Positions 1 to 11,077 of a stretch of 64,000 nt of DNA are shown piece by piece. The DNA comes from Taxawa tesnikishii (nom. ined.) (Eukaryota; Ascomycota; Dothideomycetes; Dothideales): NCBI GenBank assembly GCA_030247885.1, contig JAPDRO010000025.1, positions 462,702-526,701 on the forward strand. Reading direction: 5' to 3'. How positions within the stretch are numbered: the first letter of the stretch is position 1; each line of letters begins with the position of its first letter. A program made the position numbers and the translations under genes. Below the pieces are notes generated by a model. That model made no database searches and was not told where the DNA came from. It saw nothing but the letters and a program-made list of their open reading frames with translations.

Positions 1-543
1 TCGACAAAATGGCGCGACGACGTGCACGGATCAGGGCGGAAGATCCGCCCTCAAAAAGGCACAGGATCCGCACGTCTGGGTGACAAGAAGAGTCCGATGT
101 TGAAGGGAGGCGGTGTTGCGTTCGGACCCAAACCCAGAGACTTCAGCACAGGGCTGCCGAAGAAGATGTATGATTTGGCGTGGCGCACCGCTCTTTCGTA
201 CCGGTACAGGCGGGGGCAATTAGTTGTGGTTGATGGAGAGGCGGAGGTCGAGGAGATGGTGAGGGGACCCGGGGCTGCGAGGTGGGTGAGGGAGATGCTG
301 GGGTGGCATGGGTGGGGGAAGGCGGGAGGGAGGAGTTTGTTCGTTACGTTAGGGAGGAGGGAAAGGTTGTTTGAGGCGTTGGACAAAGAAGGAATGGGAA
401 AGGAGGCTAGAGCGATCACTGTTGAGGACGTGGATGTGAAGGACTTGCTCGAAACAGGAAGAGTTGTTGTGGAGAAGGAGGCCTTGGATCTGCTGTTTAG
501 GGATCATGTAAGTGACTTGAGGACGAACGTTAAGGCGGTATAA
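1..543 (+). CDS. YML6: Mitochondrial ribosomal protein uL4m (5' partial)
   Basis: Large-subunit protein uL4 of the mitochondrial ribosome. The frame is open from base 1 and the first in-frame residues already align with the family, so the gene starts to the left of the window. The diagnostic uL4 block is intact: a GRK..RPQKGTGSARLGDKKSP stretch followed by GGG.AFGPKPRDFS and LPKK, which is the loop that reaches into the peptide exit tunnel. About 180 residues are present, ending at TAA 541-543. The C-terminal part is shorter and more diverged than in bacteria, as expected for a fungal mitochondrial form. The start codon, upstream exons and presequence are not visible. Assignment to the mitochondrial rather than cytosolic L4 rests on the bacterial-like motif. 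Confidence 0.9.
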   Translation, partial: STKWRDDVHGSGRKIRPQKGTGSARLGDKKSPMLKGGGVAFGPKPRDFSTGLPKKMYDLAWRTALSYRYRRGQLVVVDGEAEVEEMVRGPGAARWVREMLGWHGWGKAGGRSLFVTLGRRERLFEALDKEGMGKEARAITVEDVDVKDLLETGRVVVEKEALDLLFRDHVSDLRTNVKAV

Positions 544-2064
544 GGATTCTGGATAGGCTGTAGGGATTGTAAAAATAATTGTACAGGTACTTGCAGCATC
601 GGAAAAGGATTGAGAGAAGTTCTCATGGATTTACTCAAGATTACCGACCAGGCTATAGTGCGAGTCAATACGGGCACCAGGTCGATAGCACGGGGTCCAA
701 ATATCTGATGCTTGGCTTACAACACCTTCACCGTCTGTTGTTTTTCACACGCTTCGTCATCAACCAAGCATCAACTCGCACTCCTTGACCATCGATTGTT
801 TTGCTGTATCCGTGCCAATCTCCTTTTGAAGACCATCTATGAACTATGGAGCCGATGCATGCAATGGGGCACCGCATCGCATTTGTGTGTGCGTGTATGT
901 GTCATGCATATACTCTGAGCATACTAGGCTAGTAAGAGCGGTAAGGTGGCATGATCAAACGTGCTTCATGTGAAGCTCGAGTGTTTACAAGGCCGCCCAT
1001 CCGCCACTTGCGGCTGAACAGAACAACCTTCAACTGGCGAATTAAAGTAGGCAGTTTGAGAGCTGGCGAAGACTTACCGAGTGAGGTCATACAGACACCC
1101 GAGTTTCGGTCGTTGCATGGTGCAAGGATGCAGTGCAGAAGGGAAACTATCTTCTTCTGAGGGTTGCAACCGAGGTTCGGCGGTTGAAACTTCTGGAGTG
1201 GTGTCCTCAATACGATGGTAAAAAGAGACGTTAACAGGGTATGAAGAGACTACATGCCTACAGTATGAGCAGCAAGGGATATGGACGGAAGAAGACGCTG
1301 GTCCTTCAGCCACTCCGGAGATGGTAGAGGTTGAGTAACGACGTGCTGACGCTACTGTCCTGCATGCTTGCCATAGCCGGCGCTGTACGTTTCGCCATGA
1401 GGCCATTGCACAGTATAACGTTCAGCAGATAATGAAGCAGGGTGCCGTCCCTCTGGCTGCCCGGACACAGAAGGGGTCAACGATTGCATCCGACAAATGC
1501 GGATGCAATGCTGGCTTAGTGAATGGGAGGCAATGTATTGAAGGTGTCACCGACTGTGATTCGAGAACTCTCGACACAGCATCGTGTAATTTGCAGGACC
1601 TGCTAATAGAGACTGAATTTGATTAGTGACTCAGGGTGAAAGGAGAAGACACGAGACAAGAGAAGAGAGCGCAATGCCAGCCCAAAGTGAAGGCTGTGGC
1701 CGCCGGGCAACAGCAAGGCGTAGCGAACTGCCGATCCCACGGTGATGTGTGCGTCCATTAAGCTACTACCGATTGGGGATATCGAGCCACGTCCAGACGT
1801 TCACAGGAGTCTTGAACTAGTCGCTTCTGGTATGTACGTTGTGTATTGGGGGCAGGGGAAGAAGATGATAGCATGCCCGGTATGTTGTGCTTCAGGAGCA
1901 TCGTCGTATTCACGTCCGAACCACGGCATAGTCAGTCCCTAGTATATACTTGTACTAGGGGTTGTTTCCCAAGCGAGACCCTGAAAATGGACTCCTCGGA
2001 TGGAGGTTTATGAGATGGAATAAACGGTTCAGTCGCAAAGACTCATCGCTTCAAGGATCTGTGC
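544..2064. other. Intergenic stretch without a supported gene
   Basis: About 1.5 kb follows the uL4m stop. Several short frames are open on both strands but none shows a recognisable domain. The best of them, minus-strand 1406 to 1074, starts with an arginine-rich, mitochondrial-presequence-like stretch and ends next to a good donor (GTAAGT), but splicing it gives an immediate stop, so I do not call it. A short GT-rich microsatellite-like run lies at 885-905. Confidence 0.4.
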
Positions 2065-2241
2065 TCATGAGTTCCGGATGTAGCCTCTTCTGATGTCTAG
2101 ATGTTGCAAGAAGATTAGATGGCGGACACGCCCACTCGACGACGAGAGGCACGTACCGTCTCGCGAGTGCCCAAAGAGCTTCCAGATGGCCACGGTGCAG
2201 CTCAGAGTGATGGCGATGAACAAGACATAGATTCCCCACAT
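2065..2241 (-). CDS. Candidate spliced 38-residue single-pass membrane microprotein
   Basis: Read on the minus strand, ATG at 2241-2239 opens a peptide whose first 20 or so residues are one strongly hydrophobic helix (MWGIYVLFIAITLS...), followed by a short charged tail rich in Arg and Asp. Exon 1 is 2241-2157. A donor GTACGT and an acceptor CATCTAG bound a 60-base intron (2097-2156). Exon 2 (2096-2065) continues in frame to TGA. The layout resembles small tail-anchored or organelle-complex subunits, but I recognise no family. The gene would be divergent from the dihydroxyacetone kinase gene, about 540 bases apart. Chance occurrence of a short spliced frame cannot be excluded. Confidence 0.35.
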   Translation of the reverse strand: MWGIYVLFIAITLSCTVAIWKLFGHSRDGTCLSSSSGRVRHLIFLQHLDIRRGYIRNS

Positions 2242-2780
2242 TGTCCGTCTGGTGGTTGGAAAGGCTGGTTGGGTGAGGGTCAGGTCCTAGCGTGGGGGTT
2301 GGAAGAAACGGTCTGGATGCTGGTAAGCGGATGGTCTCCGGCGTTGACAAGGCTTGGGCTAGAGTCAGCAACAGAGAGATGAAGAGGAGGGGTGTTGTCC
2401 TGGATGATGTGGAGCAGCCAAAGGAGCTCTCAGGGTTGCCGTCGTGGTTGTATGTGCGGTCACAATTCCGGGCTCTGCCGCTGTTCTCCCCGCATGTTTC
2501 CCCGATGGGCGATGGCCGTTCGCATGTGCCAAACATCGGCTCCGACCCCGCTGCAAACACCCCGCAATGCCCCTCGTGCTCGGACGAAGGAACCGTATGT
2601 TGCATGATGGGACAAGATCCAGATGCCGCCGCTCAAGCGTGTGTTGTGCGTTGTGCGTTGTGCGTTGTGTGTATATATATCTATGCCATTGCCGTCTAGC
2701 CCTGGCGCTCCCTCCACGACCGGACCTCGTCCTTGTACCCTACCCCTACCCACTGTAACTGTATCCCCGCACCCGCAAAC

Positions 2781-4753
2781 ATGTCAGGTAAACACTTCTC
2801 CGAGCACTCAAGCTTGCCGCATCGCGCTCACTCCGCTCAGCCAAGCACTTCATCAACGATCCCACCCACCTCGTCCTTTCCGCCCTCAAGTCCATAACCC
2901 TGACTAACCCTTCCTGCGCCCTCGATGCCGAGAACAAGATCGTCTACCGCCGACCAGGCGGCTCTCCACAGGTCTCCATCATCTCTGGTGGAGGCAGCGG
3001 ACACGAACCCTCTTTTGCCGCTTTCGTGGGCCAGGGACTGCTCTCTGGCGCTGTCGCAGGAACCATCTTTGCGTCGCCGTCCGCAGAGCAGATCAGGAGA
3101 TGCATCCTCAAGAGAGTGGAAGCCGAGAAGGGCGTGCTGGTCATCGTGATGAACTACACCGGCGACGTTCTCAACTTCGGTATGGCGGTTGAGAAGGCAA
3201 AGGCGAGTGGGTTGGATGTGGAAATGGTGGTTGTGGGGGACGATGCTGGCGTTGGAAGGGCAAAAGGTGGAAAGGTGGGTAGGCGAGGTATTGCGGGCAC
3301 CGTGCTGGTACAGAAGATTGCTGGTGCGCTTGCTGCGACAGGGTAAGACTCTCGGTTTTAGTCTGCGAACGGTTCGCACTGACACGGACGCAGGGCTTCT
3401 CTTAAGGATGTCCACAAAATCGCGCAGCTCACGGCGGACAACACTGTCTCCATCGGATCGTCTCTCTCCCATGTCCACGTTCCAGGCAGGAGCACTGCCG
3501 AGGATGGTGACGCTGAGCTGAAAGCGGACGAGGTTGAGATTGGAATGGGTGCGTTATACCTGTCACGCAGCGCGTGTCCCGACTGACGGCCCGCTAGGTA
3601 TTCACAACGAACCCGGCTCCGAACGGACGACTTCCGATCTACCAGGAACCGTCAAGACCATGCTCAAGTACATGCTAGATCCCTCAGACAAGGACCGCGC
3701 GTTCCTCTCAGTCAGTAAATCCGACGAGACCGTACTGCTCGTGAACAACCTCGGCGGCGTCAGCGTGCTCGAGATGGGCGGCATCACCACCGAAGTGCTG
3801 TCGCAGCTCGAAAGCGACTACGGCATCCAGCCCGTCAGGGTGCTTAGCGGAACGTACATGACAAGTTTGAACGGCCTCGGCTTTAGCATCTCTCTCCTCA
3901 AGACCGCAGATACGGGCGTGGGCAAGAGCATGCTGGAGCTGCTTGACGCGCCGGCGGAAGCGACTGGCTGGTCGGCGGCTGTGAGCACAAAGACCTGGCA
4001 GGAGCGGTCCAGCGCTGAGCTGCAGAGGAGTGAGACGAGTGCCGGTGATGCCAAACCTAGTAATCTGACTAGTAAGCATATCCACACTATCCGATACCAA
4101 ACAATTCATCAACTTACAATCTCACAGTGGACCCCTCCTTCGCCTCTTCCGCTCTCATGACCGCCCTCGACCGCCTCGTAGCCGCTGAGCCTCAAGTGAC
4201 AAACTACGACACCATCGTCGGCGATGGCGACTGCGGCATCGGTCTCAAGCGAGGCGCCGAGGCCATCCTCTCGCTCCTCTCCTCTGCCACTCCCTCCTCG
4301 GACGCAGCGACCTTCCTCGACTCCATCATCTCCGTCGTCGAAACCTCCATGGACGGCACCAGCGGCGCCCTGTACGCCATCTACCTGAACGCACTAGCCA
4401 CGGGTCTGCGCTCTCAGTCGGCCGGCTCGAGAGAACCCGTGACGCCTAAGATCTGGGCCCAGGCAGCGCAGGATGCGATGGCGAGCATGGCGAAGTACAC
4501 GCCTGCAAAGCCGGGCGATCGTACGTTGGTTGATGCGCTAGCGCCGTTTGTGGAAGAGTTGAGCAAGAGTGGTGACGTGCAGGCCGCGGCTAAGGCGGCG
4601 GATGAAGGTGCGAAGAAGACGAAGGGGATGAAGGCGAGTTTGGGTAGGACAGTGTATGTGGGTGGTGAAGGGTGGGAAAATGTGCCTGATCCTGGCGCGC
4701 ATGGGTTGGCGGAGTTTTTGGTCGGGTTGGCGGAGGGTGTTAAGGGGTCGTGA
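2781..4753 (+). CDS. DAK1: Dihydroxyacetone kinase (DhaK-DhaL fusion)
   Basis: ATP-dependent kinase that turns dihydroxyacetone (or glyceraldehyde) into the triose phosphate, detoxifying DHA in the cytosol. My model has five exons: 2781-2787, 2841-3342, 3394-3548, 3598-4071 and 4128-4753, giving 587 residues, the usual length. All four introns are GT-AG and 49-56 bases. The first exon is only seven bases (ATGTCAG); splicing yields MSAKHFINDPTHLV, the typical fungal N terminus. The N-terminal DhaK domain has GGGSGHEPS (about residue 55) and GMGIHNEPG, whose His (about 224) is the residue that binds substrate covalently in this family. The C-terminal DhaL domain has the Mg-ATP motif GDGDCG near residue 400. 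No frame breaks were found. Confidence 0.95.
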
Positions 4754-5641
4754 ACCGGAACATTTGGGTAGTAGGGAGGAGTATAGATGGGGGATGATGA
4801 ACCTAGGCGATAGTAGTTACTTGTTCAGTACCCGCACCTTATATACCTTGTTGTGGTCTCTACGCGGAGCTTCCTTTCCTGTCGATAAGATCCAGTCACG
4901 CTACCCTCACCACTCTCGTTAGCATAACCTGTTGGAATATAAATACAACCTGCTCGATCACGTCTTACTGTACCTCCCTTAACGACAGAGTGTTGCCCGA
5001 CATCGAGCCGGAACCATATTTCTGAGACCCTGGTCCCATTCTTATGGTCCCATTGTACGCATCAGCCTTGTGGCTGGCCCCCAAAGGGGCGAACTTGGAT
5101 GTGGCGTGTCGGTCGTGAATGTGGTTTTGCCAGGCATCCAAAACGCTGTTTTGAACCGTAGGTGACCGTCGAAAGTAGATATAGCGCATGGCATCCGTTA
5201 GTCAGTGAACGGTCGCAGCTCGTCGTCATCGGCGCACCTTTGCGCTTCTCCCGATCTTCGGCGCGTCTCACGACTAAGAAAACATGAACTGCTCGACAAG
5301 GAAACGGTCATGGACGACTGACTGAGAACGGGAAGGGGATGCATGAGTATGGGAGTTTTGTGAGAATTTTCTTGGAATATGAAATTTCCTTTTGCGTGCG
5401 TTCTTTCGCATCACCGGTAGCTGTGCGCTTCCAATGGTTACGTTGGTCGTAATAAGTTTGCCTTTGGCCTGACCTCCCCAAACGCCAGTTTCCCATGCTC
5501 GACCGTTGCTGGATTGGTACGGCGCCTGTTATTCATCGAAAGTTCGCTCGTGGGCCCCCTCCTCGGCGTCCTTGTCCGTCGCGCTTCGCAGCTCATCTCC
5601 TCACTCTGAGTCCATCGTCATGATCCCGACCAAGCTCCCGC
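4754..5641. other. Intergenic region, convergent 3' ends
   Basis: This 0.9-kb stretch separates the 3' ends of the DHA kinase gene (plus) and the SmD2 gene (minus). Short open frames exist, but none has coding-like conservation that I can recognise. It probably holds both 3' untranslated regions. I see no repeat or RNA gene. Confidence 0.5.
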
Positions 5642-6129
5642 TCAACTCAACAGAACCAGGATGACCGAGTCACCGCGCAAAAACATCTTGCTCACGAAGC
5701 GATCCTTGTTGACAGGCCTGCTCTTCTTTCCCTGCGCATTTCTCGGTGTTTCCGTCCACATCTCCTTGACGTTCTCTAGCACCATGTTGCAGTGTCGGTC
5801 AAATGCCTTGACGCGTGCCAGGAGCTTGCGGTTGTTGCGGCAGGAGATCAAGACCTGAGTGTGCGAGCGCACGGCGGTTTGCAGGATGGAGAGAGGACCG
5901 GATGTAAATTCATGGGTTTCGAGAAGGGAGACTTCGTATTCGCTATAGTAGAGACGTGAGCAAAGGCACAACTTGCATCATGTTGGATGAGTCGCGACAG
6001 AATTTGGACGTACGTGAGCTCGCTGCGCGGCTTGTTCAGGAGCTCTCTGTAGGGTCGTGTTAGCGTCCTAGCTCGGTGTCTTCGGAGATTGCGCGCATGT
6101 GCTTACTGGATCTTTGCGGTCTCGGCCAT
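5642..6129 (-). CDS. SMD2: Small nuclear ribonucleoprotein Sm D2
   Basis: Core Sm-ring protein of the U1, U2, U4 and U5 spliceosomal snRNPs, nuclear. Three exons on the minus strand: 6129-6107, 6046-6014 and 5942-5642, with GT-AG introns of 60 and 71 bases. The 118-residue product begins [18 protein letters not shown] and contains both Sm motifs: the Sm1 region around GPLSIL...[19 protein letters not shown] with the RNA-contacting CRNN, and Sm2 around [13 protein letters not shown]. The long loop between them ([11 protein letters not shown]...) is characteristic of D2. The protein ends three residues after Sm2. It is divergently arranged with the GATA-factor gene. No anomalies. Confidence 0.95.
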
Positions 6130-6706
6130 GGTTGCGGCTGTATTGTTGAGTGTACAGTGTAATGCGTAGAGCGGTATGGAGGCCGGTGGTAGTCGCTAAT
6201 ATGGCGCAGTACAGACTTGTGCAAGTCGCATGCAATGGAACCTTGCGAACTACTTGGACGTGATGTTGGAATTTGCCGTTTCTGGGGAAGAGCGCCCAGC
6301 GGCATTCCGTTAAGCCACGCTTGCGAAAGGCTGCCGGACGCCGCGGTAATTCCGCAAGCGAGAGTCGCGATCGCGGCTCTAACACGAAAGTGCGTCACGC
6401 TTCAACGCGTTCTTAGCAACGAAGCGCGCATCGAACGCAACGCAACGCAACGCAACGACCATGCCAGCCAGCCCAACTTCTCTTAGACAGACGACACGAC
6501 GCCTTCGACAACTCAGGACAAGGACTCTTTTGGATGTTTCCTTCAACGACCACCACCACTACCACCACCACCAACCTCTGAAACTAACACGTCTCGCTTG
6601 CACGACCATGCTGTGACACCTCGATCAACAGGGCATGACACTTGATATTCGCTCATACACACTTTCTCCGGCCTCGACACCGCTTCGGAACAACTGAGAG
6701 GCTATC
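6130..6706. promoter_or_regulatory. Shared upstream region of SMD2 and the GATA-factor gene
   Basis: This 577-base gap lies between divergently transcribed genes and so must hold both promoters. It carries a CA-rich run (CCACCACCACTACCACCACC) at 6550-6572 and an ACGCA-type short tandem run at 6438-6458. I see no convincing TATA box. No coding frame is supported. Confidence 0.5.
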
Positions 6707-9700
6707 ATGTCCTCTCCAGCTCCCTTCATGTCCGACGTGGACGTCTCACAGTCGGCTTCCAATCCATTTGTGGACATTCCGGCGCGTCCCATGCGAGGTA
6801 CGGCTTGTTGTATACTACGTCTAACCCGCCACACATCGAGGCTCACACACGTGCACAACAACAGTCAAGGTCCTCTACACGTTCGACAACGAAAACAAGA
6901 CCAATTGCCTCGCTCGCTTCCCAGAAGTTCTCTCTATACCTACCGTTCCAATAGACGACAACACGCAGATTGGAGTGATTGAACTTCGCCAATGTATACG
7001 CGCCGTTGTTGCTGCAAGCCCGGAACTGGTTGCCAGGCTAAGCCAGGGGACTTTACTATCTACGCGTACGACTACTCCGAATACGAGGCCCCTCTTGTCG
7101 GTCAAGGCATGCTTTCCAGTATCCTTGCTGCTGCTTCTCCAACCCCGTCGGCACCCGCCCACCAGTCCAAGACAATGATCACTGGGCGCGTCTGCAAGAA
7201 CATACTGGGCCTGTTCTCCAATGGTGTGAGCGAGACTTTGGAAGTAAAGCTACGACTGGTACCGGTACCCAAGCCGGTACAAAATGATTATCTTAAGAGC
7301 ATGGAAATGTATAGAAATCTTAGCCCTGCAATGTCTGCTGGTTTCGATCCCAACGCTTGGTCTGCTTCGATCCAGTCGACTCAGCTTTTCGGACTTGGGG
7401 CGCCGTTCGAGCATGCAACTTCACCCCCACAACGATGAGCATGATGGACTATGATCCCCAACAACTCCAACGGCAGATGTCGGTTTCGAGCCACCAGGAC
7501 CAAGGATCGTTTTCCATGCCAGGTCAAGGGCCCAATGCTCCAATCAGTCGTGTCGCAAGCCCAGCACAAAACGGAACCCCGCATTACTCGCGCCCCTCAT
7601 CCAGGGCTTCTGTCAGGAGCAACCACTCCCGCGCCCGGCAGGATTCTTACAGCACTGCAGCCATGAATGAGTCATTCCAGGAGGATGGTCCCGCCAGAAA
7701 GCGTGCAAAGATAACCCAGAGCGAATGGCGCGGCAAATCTTCGTTTGGCACCAACTCAGCCGATCTTCGGGTGACGGCTAGCACTGCTGCCTCGATACGT
7801 ATCCACAAGCCTGTTGCCACTAGACCAGGCATAGCGAGCAGCTCATTGGAGCCCCCTCCGCGGGTGCCTACTCCTGTCCCTCAGAAGACCGGCCAGGCAA
7901 TGGGCAGATCGAGATCGCAAGCAGGCAACTTCCTTCGTCGTGAATCATCCCTAGCCAACGTTCAGTCTTACTCTTCACGATACGAGCCAGGTCAGCACAC
8001 GAACAACAACCCGGAAGTTGTCATGAGTTCTCCGGAAGAAGATCAGATGGACGAAACAACGCCTCCAGAGCTCCCCTCTTCCCCGCCTGCAATGCCGGCA
8101 ACCTCTAGTCCAGGTCTGCCAACAATCAACAGCCATATGGATTCCGGTTACATGAGCGGATCACTTCTGGAGTGTCAGAATGACGATGAAGACAGGTCGC
8201 CAGACGCTGAGGACCTGGAGCTCATGGTTCAATACAGTGCAAGGTCACAAGTGCTACACCCAGATATTTCCTTCAACACCATAAACAACATCCATGCCGA
8301 TAAGACAATGAAGCACCGCACGCCCGGCCCACCGGAGAACTTGCCGACCAGGATGGACATGGCCGGAGCCCACAAGGACAAAAATGGTTCCAATCAAGCT
8401 GAGTTATCTAGACAAAAAGCGACGTCTGCCGTCACCAGACGCGGCTCTCTTGCCTTGCCGCAAAAGCCATCCGTAAGTCAGACAACAGCACAGAGTCAGT
8501 CAACATCGCAGGACCAGCAGACGTCCGGCAGCTTCCACAAGCCGACTCTGAACAAATCTTCTTCTACTGCCACGGCCAGGTCCGAAGCTGCTTCCCCGGC
8601 ACCCAGTGAGGGGCCGGAAGCAGGTACGCAACGTAGTGGTTCTGGTGCAAAGAGGAGGAAGTACGTCGAGAGTCAGCTCAAGCAGGCCATCGAGTCGGGA
8701 GAGATGCCTACATACTGTGCGCACTGCGGCGCCATCGAGACACCTACTTGGCGAAACATCTTTGTCAAGACCATGGAGGGTAACCCACAGGATCATGTCA
8801 TCCGTGAAGTCGAGGGAATCACGCTCGCTGTTGAGTACATTGACACCGACCCAGAGACCAACATGGTCACGAAATTCCGGATCATCAAATCTAGTAAAAA
8901 GGCGAGGAACCTTGTCGAAACCGAGGGCTTCGATATGCTGTTTGTTTGCAATCCCTGCGGATTATGGTTCAACAAATACAAGACTATGCGTCCGCCGGAG
9001 AAGTGGAACAAGCAGTCGAAGCCTAGAAAGTGGAAGAGAAACAACACAGGTACGGGTCTTTCGGAACCCCAATCAGACATCTACACCGACCAGCCCGATC
9101 ACCTTGACCAGCCGTCGCTCGATACCGATAGTGCACAAGCTCAGGATTGCAACGGGGGTCACAACAAGACGCCGATGAGCACACTGAGGCAGCACCGGCT
9201 CGCACCGACCGCCCACGAGCGACTAGCATGCAGCCTGAGAAGCGGCCGACTGACACGCAGAACCGGTGGACCGGAGCCGATCTCGATGCTGCCCTGCATC
9301 GGGCAATTCAGTCCAGCCCAGCTCGGTTCCTGGGGACGCAGGAGAGCCCGATTGAGCTCGACACCGATCTCACGCCTAGACCAACTCGTCGCATACTCTT
9401 CCCCTCACCACGCAAAGAAGGCGAGGTCAGGACCCTTGATGACTCCGCTTTGCCAACCTTGAAAGAAGCACTAAACAAAGGGAACGCCGGTGCAGTGCAC
9501 TGCACCTCCACCTTCAACGACGAGGACAATCTTGACAAGGAGAATCTCCCTCCACCAGTCGACGCCGATGACGATCTCGCCCACCTCTTCGAAGGGTCGC
9601 CTAACGGCCTCCTCTTCAAAACCCCTGCTAAAGTCACGCCGACAAAACGCACGCCCCGCTCGCAGCAGAACCAATTCGACGACCTTCTCAAAACCCCCAC

Positions 9701-10082
9701 GCCCTCACACACCCGTGCGTCGCTCCTCTGCAGTCCCAATGCCAACGCTTTCCTGCCTACCTTCTCGCCTGCAGAGACCAGGAACCTCCCCATGACGCCC
9801 TCGCGTAACACAGTAGGGAGCAGCCCGAGGGGCCAGATGACGCCGTTCACACGCCACCTGACGCAGCTGCTCAGTGATACGAACGAGAACGCCTTGCTTA
9901 GTAGTCCTGGTCGGCCGTTCGACTTTAGCGATTTACCGACGTTTTTGACGCCCGGAAGAACGCTGGATTTTGACTTTGGCGACGCGGAGGCAATGGGCAT
10001 CTTTAGTGATGTGGTCGAGGGTGTCAAGGAGGACGAGAAGGTGGTGGGAGAAGGGGGTGGGGTTGAGGGTGAGAGGGTGTAA
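6707..10082 (+). CDS. Ams2/Spt21-like GATA zinc-finger regulator (two 1-base frame breaks)
   Basis: Nuclear regulator related to fission-yeast Ams2 and budding-yeast Spt21, which control histone gene transcription and centromere or silencing functions. Exons: 6707-6797, 6865-9049 and 9145-10082. The N-terminal Ams2/Spt21 domain (about residues 30-200) opens VKVLYTFDNENKTNCLARFP. A long disordered, Ser/Pro-rich middle follows. A variant GATA finger has CAHCGAIETPTWR and, after an unusually long loop, CNPCGLWFNKY. The C terminus has a conserved AIQSSPARFLGTQESPIELD-type block and LFPSPRKEGEVR. Two single-base losses break the frame, one in the GGGG run 7046-7049 and one near the CCCCC run 7424-7428. 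With one base added at each, the exons sum to 1,071 residues. I regard them as sequence errors. Confidence 0.85.
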
Positions 10083-11077
10083 GCTGTTGAGCAAAGCAGT
10101 GGTTGATCGGGAAAGAGATGGTTGATGATGAACGATGACTGGTCTGGCTCCATATACGTTCTTTCGCCTTGCTCTGGTCGGTGCTGTTGCTTGGTGTGCA
10201 TGGTGCTGTTGCTGCTTTAGCTGTTGGAGGATTTTGGATTTGTAGGATACCCAGTATGATCGAGTAACCAGACTCGACTGAGTTTATCGCGGTTACCAAA
10301 ATTCCATCCCTTTCCAGTGCGCTTGCGCTGTCGCCATTACGACACATAAACAGTGCCCATCTCGCTAACTACCTCACCGCTCCTGCTAGCGCGGTTCATC
10401 GTATGTATCTGCGGTTCCCTTGTCTTTCCCGCTCTGCTTCTGAACGCAAACCTTGACCACATCACGGAAACGATGAATGGGGAATCCCTTCGGTGGTCAG
10501 CGGTGAGCTAACAGCAGTCAATCGGGGACAGCATGCTTGCTGATGTGTAGGCAAGGGAAAACTGACGACAGTCGCCAACTTCGCGCCGTTGAGGCCATCT
10601 TCTTCGGGTGAGATACTCATGCTCGCAGCGCTACGCTAACGGAGGCGGTGAGATTAGTGTGCTGCAAGTTCACTGTCGGTGTACAGCCTGGAACGGAAGC
10701 GAAGCAATGCTATCGAGAAGCCTCTAGCTCGATAGTTGTTTACCAGTTGGATAGCCTGCTTGGGGCGGTATGGCAGACTTCTGGCACCCAACTATATCGA
10801 CCGCCCTTTTAGCTGGACGTTCTATCTGTCGTCCGGCGAACCCTACCCTCGCGGTGACTAACGTTTCAGTCCAGATAAGAGTACATCCTTGGCCACCTAG
10901 ATATGGAAGGCCCTGTCACGTTCGCAAGAAGATAGAGAGGCACGAATCTCAGACTTCCCTATCCTACAACAAAAGCCCCAACTTCCATCTCCCTTCCCTC
11001 CCCAAGTCCTCGAATGACTTCTAGTATTACAAGCGAAAACGTCACCTCCTCTCCTCTCACTCATGACACTCCTCAAA
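10083..11077. other. Intergenic region, convergent 3' ends
   Basis: About 1 kb between the 3' ends of the GATA-factor gene and the mitochondrial GluRS gene. One 84-codon frame (10770-11024, plus) is open but has no recognisable domain or splice context. I see no repeat or RNA gene here. Confidence 0.45.

Noticed and set aside
1074-1406. Minus-strand frame with mitochondrial-presequence-like start
   Set aside because: The rest has no recognisable fold, and splicing at its good donor leads at once to a stop.
2051-2605. 184-codon minus-strand frame overlapping the microprotein candidate
   Set aside because: It shows no domain, and the overlapping spliced frame with a clean transmembrane helix explains the locus better.
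7341-7439. Intron (44 or 35 bases) as an explanation of the second frame change in the GATA-factor gene
   Set aside because: The possible donors (GTTTCG, GTTCGA) are poor, the introns would be too short, and the reading through FDPNAWSAS looks coding; a lost C is simpler and matches the pattern elsewhere.
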